Source: Tepidimonas ignava (GTDB lineage Bacteria > Pseudomonadota > Gammaproteobacteria > Burkholderiales > Burkholderiaceae_C). Taken from it: DNA of 64,000 nt. Of the stretch, positions 58,623 through 64,000 are shown piece after piece; position 1 is the stretch's first letter; each line of letters opens with the position of its first letter. The DNA lies in the NCBI RefSeq assembly GCF_004342625.1, contig NZ_SMAH01000005.1, positions 62,001 to 126,000 on the forward strand, in the 5' to 3' direction. Both the position numbers and the translations under genes were made by a program. The notes under the pieces are model-generated. The model saw nothing but the letters and a program-made list of their open reading frames with translations. It ran no database searches and was not told the DNA's origin.

Positions 58623-58931
58623 ATGACCAAGCTCGAAGGCGCCGCCCTGACCGCCGCCCTGGCCCAGGTGCCCGCGTGGATGTTCGATGCCCAGCGTCAC
58701 GCCATCCGGCGCGCGCTGCGCTTGGCGGACTTCAACGCCGCCTTTGGGCTGATGACACGCGTGGCCCTGGAGGCCGAACGCCGCAACCACCACCCGGAGT
58801 GGAGCAACGTCTACGACCGGGTGGACATCGTGCTGACCACCCACGACGCCGGCGGCCTGACCGAGCGCGACATCGCGCTGGCGCGCTTCATCGACGCGGC
58901 CGCGGTGGCCTTGGGCGCGCGCGACGCCTGA
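58623..58931 (+). CDS. phhB: 4a-hydroxytetrahydrobiopterin dehydratase
   Basis: 102 aa. Regenerates the pterin cofactor of phenylalanine hydroxylase. The typical [32 protein letters not shown] contains the active His pair (HHPE) and the TTHDAGGLT loop. Lies between hpd and phhA, 21 and 27 nt gaps. Length is usual for PCD/DCoH. Confidence 0.93.
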   Translation: MTKLEGAALTAALAQVPAWMFDAQRHAIRRALRLADFNAAFGLMTRVALEAERRNHHPEWSNVYDRVDIVLTTHDAGGLTERDIALARFIDAAAVALGARDA

Positions 58932-58958
58932 TGCCGCGCCCCCACGAGGAGACCCACC

Positions 58959-59849
58959 ATGGACACCCCCCAAACCGCCCTGCACGGCTGGGCGGCGGGC
59001 GAGGCTGGCCGCCCAGCCAGCCCCGACTGGACCATCCCGCAGCGCTGGGAAACCTACACGCCCGAAGAACACGCCACCTGGGCCACGCTGTACCGCCGCC
59101 AGATGGCCCTGCTGCCCGGGCGGGCGTGCGACGCCTTCATCGACGGCATGCGCCGCCTGCCCATCGAGCCCGACCGGATTCCGAACTTCGAGCAACTGTC
59201 CGAGGTGCTGATGCGCCACACCGGCTGGCAGGTGGTGGCCGTGCCGGGGCTGGTGCCCGACGACGTCTTTTTCGACCACCTGGCCCACCGGCGTTTTCCG
59301 GCCGGCCAATTCATCCGCCGCGCCGACCAGCTCGACTACCTGCAAGAGCCCGACGTCTTCCACGACGTGTTCGGCCACGTGCCCATGCTGATGCACCCGG
59401 TGATGGCCGACTTCATCCAGGCTTACGGCGTGGGGGGCTTGCGCGCGCAGCGCCTGGGCGCGCTGGAGATGCTGGCGCGCGTGTACTGGTACACCGTCGA
59501 GTTTGGGCTGGTGCGCGAGCACGGCGCGCTGCGCATCGTTGGCGCGGGCATCGTCTCGTCGGCGGCCGAAAGCGTCTTCTGCCTGGACTCGACCTCGCCG
59601 CACCGCATCGGCTTTGCGCTGCCGCGCGTGATGCGCACGCGCTACCGTATCGACGACTTCCAGCAGACCTACTTCGTGCTCGACCGCCTGCAAGACCTGC
59701 TGCGGCTGGCCGAGATCGACTTCGCGCCGCTGTACCAGCAGGTGGCGGCTCTGCCGGCGCTGGCGCCCGACGCGGTGTTGCCTGACGACGACGTCATCAC
59801 GCGGGGCGATGGCCACCACCATCGCGCACGCCAAGCGCAACCGGCCTGA
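58959..59849 (+). CDS. phhA: Phenylalanine 4-monooxygenase
   Basis: 296-aa pterin-dependent hydroxylase making tyrosine from phenylalanine. Iron ligands: VFHDVFGHVPMLMHPV (two His) and the Glu in YWYTVEFGLVREHG. GAGIVSSAAESVFCLDS follows. No regulatory ACT domain, as in bacterial enzymes. Last gene of the operon before a 22-nt hairpin at 59854. Confidence 0.95.
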   Translation: MDTPQTALHGWAAGEAGRPASPDWTIPQRWETYTPEEHATWATLYRRQMALLPGRACDAFIDGMRRLPIEPDRIPNFEQLSEVLMRHTGWQVVAVPGLVPDDVFFDHLAHRRFPAGQFIRRADQLDYLQEPDVFHDVFGHVPMLMHPVMADFIQAYGVGGLRAQRLGALEMLARVYWYTVEFGLVREHGALRIVGAGIVSSAAESVFCLDSTSPHRIGFALPRVMRTRYRIDDFQQTYFVLDRLQDLLRLAEIDFAPLYQQVAALPALAPDAVLPDDDVITRGDGHHHRARQAQPA

Positions 59850-59853
59850 CCCC

Positions 59854-59875
59854 CACTCCCCCGCTTGGGGGAGTG
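59854..59875 (+). terminator. Hairpin downstream of phhA
   Basis: CACTCCCCC and GGGGGAGTG arms with a GCTT loop, 5 nt past the phhA stop. No T-tract; possible terminator before ssb. Confidence 0.5.
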
Positions 59876-59939
59876 CGCCCGCGCGCGCGGCTGTTGCACA
59901 ATCGCCCCATTGCGAACACCGCTTCGGCAAAGGGCCCCC

Positions 59940-60422
59940 ATGGCATCCGTCAACAAAGTCATCCTCGTCGGCAACTGCGGCCGCGACCCCGAAATCCGCT
60001 ACCTGCCCTCCGGCCAGCCGGTGGCCAGCGTCAGCATCGCCACCTCCAGCCGGCGCAAAGACCGCAACACCGGCGAAGTCGTTGAAGACACCCAGTGGCA
60101 CCGCGTCACCTTCTACGACCGCCTGGCCGAAATCGCCGGTGAATACCTGAAAAAAGGCCGCCCCGTGTACGTGGAGGGGCGCCTCAAGTACGGCAAGTAC
60201 ACCGGCCAAGACGGCATCGAGCGCAACACCGTGGACATCATCGCCACCGAGCTGCAGTTGCTGGGCAGCCGCGAAGGCGGCAGCGCCTCGATGGACGATG
60301 GCAGCGCGCCCGCCCCACGCGCCGCCGCACCCGCCCGAGCCCCGGCCGCCCGTCCCGCCCCCGCCACCCCGGCGCCGGCCTCCAGTGGGTTCGAGGACAT
60401 GGACGACGACATACCCTTCTAG
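59940..60422 (+). CDS. ssb: Single-stranded DNA-binding protein
   Basis: 160 aa. N-terminal OB fold: ASVNKVILVGNCGRDPEIRYLPSGQPVASVSIATS, RVTFYDRLAEIAGEYLKKGRPVYVEGRL. A Pro/Ala-rich linker (about 115-148) and the acidic DMDDDIPF tip that recruits repair and replication proteins. ATG 59940. Single gene followed by the rlmI-like gene after 145 nt. Confidence 0.95.
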   Translation: MASVNKVILVGNCGRDPEIRYLPSGQPVASVSIATSSRRKDRNTGEVVEDTQWHRVTFYDRLAEIAGEYLKKGRPVYVEGRLKYGKYTGQDGIERNTVDIIATELQLLGSREGGSASMDDGSAPAPRAAAPARAPAARPAPATPAPASSGFEDMDDDIPF

Positions 60423-60567
60423 TGCCGACCGGGTAGCGACCCAGCCAGGGCCGGGCCCGCGATCGAGGGCCGGCCGTCGTCGAGCCGCGTGCGCCGCCGC
60501 CCTGCAGGGGCTGCCGGCCCCACGGCGCCGTCCAGCCGCGCGCGCTCGGGGTGGGACAATCACCCCC

Positions 60568-61749
60568 ATGAAGACCATACGACTGCATGAGGGCAAAGAG
60601 CGCTCGCTGCTGCGTGGCCACCCCTGGGTGTTCGACACGGCCATCGCGCGCGGGCGCGCCGACCTGGGCGAGACGGTGCGCGTGGAAGCGGCCGACGGGC
60701 GCTTCCTGGCCTGGGGGGCGTACGCACCGGCGTCGCGCATCCGCGTGCGGGCCTGGAGCTGGGACGAAGCCGAGCGCATCGACGCCGCGTTTTTCGAGCG
60801 GCGGCTGCGCGCCGCCATCGAGCTGCGCGCTCGGCTGGGCATCGACAGCGACGGCGTGCGCCTGGTGCACGGCGAGTCCGATGGGCTGCCCGGCCTGATC
60901 GTGGACCGCTACGCCGACGTGCTGGTGGCGCAGTTTGGCGCCAGCGGCGTGGAGCGGCACAAGGCCTTGCTGGCCGACACCCTGCTGCGGCTGACCGGCC
61001 TGGCGCGGTTGTACGAGCGCTCCGACGCCGGCGTGCGCCAACGGGAGGGCTTGCCCGCCGTGACCGGCTGGTTGCGCGGCCAGGGCGGCACCGAAGTGAC
61101 GATACGTGAGCACGGCTGGCGCCTGACGCTGGACGTGGCCAGCGGCCACAAAACCGGCTACTACCTGGACCAGCGCGACAGCCGCCGCGCCTGCGCGGAA
61201 TGGGTGCGCCGCTTGGGCTGCGCCGAGGTGCTCAACGCCTACTGCTACACCGGCGGCTTCACGGTGGCGGCGCTGGCGGGCGGCGCGCGGCACGTGGTGT
61301 CGGTGGACTCCAGCGCCCCGGCGTTGCAGCGGGCGCAGCAGCACGTGCAGCTCAACGGCCTGGACCCCACGCGTTGCACCTGGGTGGACGCGGACGTCAA
61401 CGCCACGCTGCGTGCCTACCTGGCCGAGGGGCGGCGCTTCGACATGATCATCCTGGATCCCCCCAAGCTCGCGCCCAGCGCCGCGCACCTGGAGCGCGCC
61501 GCGCGCGCCTACAAGGACGTCAACCGCCTGGCGTTCAAGCTGCTCAACCCCGGCGGGGCGCTGCTCACCTATTCGTGCTCCGGCGCGGTGAGCGTGGAGC
61601 TGTTCCAAAAAATCGTCGCCAGCGCCGCGCACGAAGCCGGCGTGCGCGCGGCCATCCTGCAGCGCCACAGCGCCGCGCCGGACCACCCGGTGGCGCTGGC
61701 CTTCCCGGAGGGCGAGTACCTGAAGGGCCTGCTGGTGGTGCGGACGTAG
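60568..61749 (+). CDS. rlmI: Class I rRNA methyltransferase, RlmI-like
   Basis: 393 aa. A PUA domain (residues 1-75, GKERSLLRGHPWVFDTAI) precedes an EEHEE domain and a Rossmann methyltransferase: GHKTGYYLDQRDSRRA, VLNAYCYTGGFTVAALAGGA (SAM site), DMIILDPPKLAP and LLTYSCSGAVS (catalytic Cys). Matches RlmI, which makes m5C1962 of 23S rRNA. Monocistronic; the E. coli-like length and motifs give high confidence in the family, fair in the exact site. Confidence 0.88.
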   Translation: MKTIRLHEGKERSLLRGHPWVFDTAIARGRADLGETVRVEAADGRFLAWGAYAPASRIRVRAWSWDEAERIDAAFFERRLRAAIELRARLGIDSDGVRLVHGESDGLPGLIVDRYADVLVAQFGASGVERHKALLADTLLRLTGLARLYERSDAGVRQREGLPAVTGWLRGQGGTEVTIREHGWRLTLDVASGHKTGYYLDQRDSRRACAEWVRRLGCAEVLNAYCYTGGFTVAALAGGARHVVSVDSSAPALQRAQQHVQLNGLDPTRCTWVDADVNATLRAYLAEGRRFDMIILDPPKLAPSAAHLERAARAYKDVNRLAFKLLNPGGALLTYSCSGAVSVELFQKIVASAAHEAGVRAAILQRHSAAPDHPVALAFPEGEYLKGLLVVRT

Positions 61750-61906
61750 TGTTGCATGCAGGCAACACAGGCGGCCCGCGGCGGGCCCCAAAACTGGGCA
61801 GCCGCGCCGCTTTCTGGTGAAATATGCACCAGCTTCCCCCATGGAGGCCGCGCTGGCGGCGCCGGCGCCTTCCCAACCCTCTAGGACAACCCTTGGAGAG
61901 CTCTGT

Positions 61907-62923
61907 ATGAAAAAGACCCTGATTGCCCTGGCGGCCGTGGCAGCCACGGGCGCTGCGTTTGCCCAGTCGTCGGTGACGCTGAGTGGCGTGATCGATGCCG
62001 GCTTCGAGAAAAGGTTCTCGGGCGATCCGTTCAAGATGACGCCGAACCGCAATGGCACCAGCAACTGGACGCTGAGCGGTACCGAAGATCTGGGCGGCGG
62101 CTTGAAGGCCAACTTCTCCATCTCGACGTCGTTCAACTCGGATGATGGTACGACGGCGGGCAATGTGCTGGGCAACAACGGCATGTTCGTCGGGTTGACA
62201 GGCGGCTTCGGTACCGTCCGCATGGGCCGCCCCGTCAACACGCTGTATGGCAACGCGTTGCTGGCCAACGGCACGAAAGGCGTTTCGTTCTACGATGCCA
62301 ATGCAGTTCTGGGTGGCAACGCCACTGCGTCTGCCAAGGTCGGCGGGGCTTCGAGCAGTGTGTTCGTTTCCAATGCCATCCAGTACCACTCGCCCCGTTT
62401 CGGTGGTGTGCAGGTGCAAGTCGAGTACGCGCCGCGTGAAGTCAAAGGGTCCGGTACGGCCGATGGTTTCGGCTTGGCCGTTCGCTATGACGAGGGTCCG
62501 CTGGCGCTGAGCTTCGTCAACTACAAGGGTGCGGACTCGAATGCTGACGGTGTGAAGCAAAAGGCCGTGAACCAGTTGGCGGCCGCGTACGACTTTGGCG
62601 TCGCGCGCGTGCTGTTTACGTGGCGCGACCAGGGCGGCCTGCCCAGCAACAGGGACAACTCCTACGCGCTGGGCGTGACGGCCCCGGTCGGGCCTGGCAG
62701 CCTGTACGCGTCGTACAACGTGAACGAGCAACCTGGCACCGACGGCCGCACCCTCATCGCGGGCTACAAGTACAACCTGAGCAAGCGGACCCAGATGTAC
62801 GTCAACGTTGCGAACCGCAACAAGGCGTGGCTCGGCGGTGTGCCGCTGCCCGCGAGCAACCCTGGGACCATGCCTAACAAGTCCACCACTGGCTTCGGCT
62901 TTGGCTTGCAGCACAGCTTCTGA
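61907..62923 (+). CDS. General (Gram-negative type) porin
   Basis: 338 aa. A signal peptide (residues 1-19, ATGAAFAQ) and a 16-strand barrel pattern typical of burkholderial porins: SVTLSGVIDAGFE, SNWTLSGTEDLGGGLKANF, GGFGTVRMGRPVNT and the C-terminal TTGFGFGLQHSF, ending in the aromatic Phe needed for assembly. Forms non-specific anion/cation pores. GGAGAGCTCTGT precedes the ATG. Followed by a strong terminator and a second porin gene. Confidence 0.93.
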   Translation: MKKTLIALAAVAATGAAFAQSSVTLSGVIDAGFEKRFSGDPFKMTPNRNGTSNWTLSGTEDLGGGLKANFSISTSFNSDDGTTAGNVLGNNGMFVGLTGGFGTVRMGRPVNTLYGNALLANGTKGVSFYDANAVLGGNATASAKVGGASSSVFVSNAIQYHSPRFGGVQVQVEYAPREVKGSGTADGFGLAVRYDEGPLALSFVNYKGADSNADGVKQKAVNQLAAAYDFGVARVLFTWRDQGGLPSNRDNSYALGVTAPVGPGSLYASYNVNEQPGTDGRTLIAGYKYNLSKRTQMYVNVANRNKAWLGGVPLPASNPGTMPNKSTTGFGFGLQHSF

Positions 62924-62947
62924 TCCCGGCTAGCGCTCGGTCGAAGG

Positions 62948-62983
62948 AAGAGCCACCGCTTGTGCGGTGGCTCTTGTTGTTTT
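62948..62983 (+). terminator. Rho-independent terminator after the first porin
   Basis: AAGAGCCACCGC and GCGGTGGCTCTT arms with a TTGT loop, followed by GTTGTTTT. Confidence 0.88.
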
Positions 62984-63005
62984 CCGGCAACGGACGGGGT
63001 CGTTT

Positions 63006-63049
63006 TTGCCGCCGGAGCCCGGTGCGGGTTTATACTGACACAGCTGTGT
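63006..63049 (+). promoter_or_regulatory. Promoter region of the second porin with ACACAGCTGTGT palindrome
   Basis: A -10-like TATACT (63031-63036) with a weak -35 candidate TTGCCG (63006-63011, 19-nt spacing). The 12-bp perfect palindrome ACACAGCTGTGT (63038-63049) covers the expected start of transcription and could be an operator. Confidence 0.5.
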
Positions 63050-63084
63050 AACCGTGGCATGTGTCCACACAGAAAGGAAGTTTC

Positions 63085-64000
63085 ATGAAAAAGTCTCTTG
63101 TTGCGCTGGCCGTGCTGGCCGCTTCGGGCGCTGCGATGGCGCAGTCCAGTGTTCAGGTCTATGGTCTTGTTGACTTGGTATTGCACAAAGACAAGAATAA
63201 AGCCGCTGCCCTTACGAGTGGCGGCGTCAATGGTAGCCGCTGGGGTCTGAAAGGTTCTGAAGATCTCGGTGGTGGTCTGAAGGCCAACTTCTTGCTGGAG
63301 CAAGGTTTCAATGCCGACGACGGTACGGTTAGCGGGGCCGGTTTCGGCCGTCAGGCATATTTTGGGCTCTCGGGTGGTTTTGGTGAAGTCAAGCTGGGCA
63401 AGATCTGGACCGCGTACGACGACATCAGTGGCGCCACCGACGCGGCGTTCAACGCCATCGTTTTGAGTCCGGTGTGGTTGATTTTCCAAAGCCAGTACGG
63501 CTACACCTATAACCCCAACAACGGCATTTACTATGCCACGCCGTCGTTTGGCGGTTTCAGCGGTGCGGTCAGCACCAACCTGCGCGAAGGCGTGGCCAAC
63601 ACCCGCGTGTCGGCCTTCCACGTCAAGTACGAAGGCGGCCCGCTGTTCGTCGCGCTGGGTTATCAGGATGACGAGCAGAAGAACGAGAAGTACACCCGCA
63701 TCGGCGCGTCCTACGACCTGGGCGTGGCCAAGCTGCTGGGCACCTACGGCCGCGCCAAGAACGCGGATGTGGATGAATGGTCGGTCGGTGCGGACGTGCC
63801 GGTGGCCTCGAACCTGGTGGTGTCGGTGGGCTATGCGCGCAGCAAGCAAGATGGCATGAAGGCCGAGCAAGGCTGGAGCTTGGCGGCTGCCTACGCTCTG
63901 TCCAAGCGCACCACTGCGTACGCTGGCTACTTCGATGCGAACAAGGCTGCGGTGATGGGGCGTGCCGGCGCGCCCGACAGCCGCTTCGGCGTTGGTCTCA
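63085..64000 (+). CDS. General porin, second copy, 3' partial
   Basis: The frame is open from the ATG at 63085 to the end of the window (305 codons visible). Signal peptide residues 1-20 (SGAAMAQ), then SSVQVYGLVDLVLHKDKN, GSRWGLKGSEDLGGGLKANFLLEQGFN, GGFGEVKLGKIWTAYDD and AAYALSKRTTAYAGYFDA. Paralogue of the upstream porin but in the loops clearly different. AGAAAGGAAG precedes the ATG. The first 400 nt use more A/T-ending codons than the rest of the window. C-terminus lies beyond the window. Confidence 0.93.
   Translation, partial: MKKSLVALAVLAASGAAMAQSSVQVYGLVDLVLHKDKNKAAALTSGGVNGSRWGLKGSEDLGGGLKANFLLEQGFNADDGTVSGAGFGRQAYFGLSGGFGEVKLGKIWTAYDDISGATDAAFNAIVLSPVWLIFQSQYGYTYNPNNGIYYATPSFGGFSGAVSTNLREGVANTRVSAFHVKYEGGPLFVALGYQDDEQKNEKYTRIGASYDLGVAKLLGTYGRAKNADVDEWSVGADVPVASNLVVSVGYARSKQDGMKAEQGWSLAAAYALSKRTTAYAGYFDANKAAVMGRAGAPDSRFGVGL

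Noticed and set aside
57366-60842. A minus-strand frame extending the Lrp-type gene to 1317 codons
   Set aside because: Only the last 158 codons encode a recognisable protein. The upstream part is antisense to hpd, phhB, phhA, ssb and rlmI.
1-64000. CRISPR arrays, tRNA genes, prophage or integrative element borders
   Set aside because: No regularly spaced direct repeats, no tRNA-like T-loop or acceptor pairing, and no phage structural genes were seen. The only recombinase is xerC in its conserved context.

Overview
The window is a 64 kb, very GC-rich chromosomal segment of a betaproteobacterium. The best fit is the Comamonadaceae or a neighbouring Burkholderiales family. The evidence is the general-porin pair at the right end, the gentisate and phenylalanine/tyrosine catabolic clusters, the dapF-DUF484-xerC order, a class A RNase P RNA and the GltIJKL-type transporter. 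I cannot name the genus. Coding density is high, most operons have 1-4 nt stop/start overlaps, and nothing looks like a prophage, a CRISPR array or a tRNA cluster.

Layout. 2-3619: oligopeptide/dipeptide ABC transporter (two permeases, two ATPases), cut by the window edge. 3651-4628: family 4-type uracil-DNA glycosylase. 4726-5830: a decay zone with a type III restriction-modification methyltransferase remnant, one small ORF and an IS3-family remnant. 5902-7276: tsaB-rimI. 7386-10536: PsiE-like protein, DegS-like protease, dacB. 10566-14927: degenerate GGDEF protein and a gentisate-route operon (3-hydroxybenzoate 6-hydroxylase, gentisate dioxygenase, FAH-family hydrolase) opposite a MarR regulator. 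14979-15658: Phd/VapC-type toxin-antitoxin pair. 15836-21249: proA, a DUF6152/DUF6644-like pair, mnmA and a SulP transporter.

22184-26874, with the diffusion facilitator at 21204-22172, is one leftward gene string: rmuC, a SigZ-like sigma factor, a CxC permease, a Cys-rich-tailed thioredoxin-like protein, a metallo-beta-lactamase-fold protein with an altered zinc motif, and a His-rich cation diffusion facilitator. I read it as a possible metal/metalloid or thiol-stress module. 27048-27722 holds two facing gene fragments (OsmC and an AAA ATPase). 27706-31516: DsrE-like protein, xerC, DUF484, dapF and an OmpA-type lipoprotein. 31651-33308: a metallohydrolase-cytochrome pair and rnpB. 33448-38970: FAD oxidoreductase, an RHH/PIN toxin-antitoxin pair, htpX, an EEP-family nuclease and pyrC.

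39075-42289 is the most distinctive region. Two half-size YeeE/YedE membrane proteins, a small secreted peptide with four NPCAP motifs, an unrecognised protein and an exported double-rhodanese lie downstream of a good sigma-70-like promoter. A 10+10 inverted repeat overlaps the -35 of that promoter. This suggests a regulated sulfur-uptake and transfer system.

42412-46642: gltIJKL with a LysR regulator. 46679-56746: ABC exporter, thioesterase, AmpG-like permease, M48 peptidase, glyoxalase-II-like hydrolase, a GspE/PilB-type ATPase, an SDR and a PAS-GGDEF diguanylate cyclase. 56889-59849: Lrp-family regulator opposite hpd-phhB-phhA. 59940-64000: ssb, rlmI-like methyltransferase and two general porins, the second cut by the window end.
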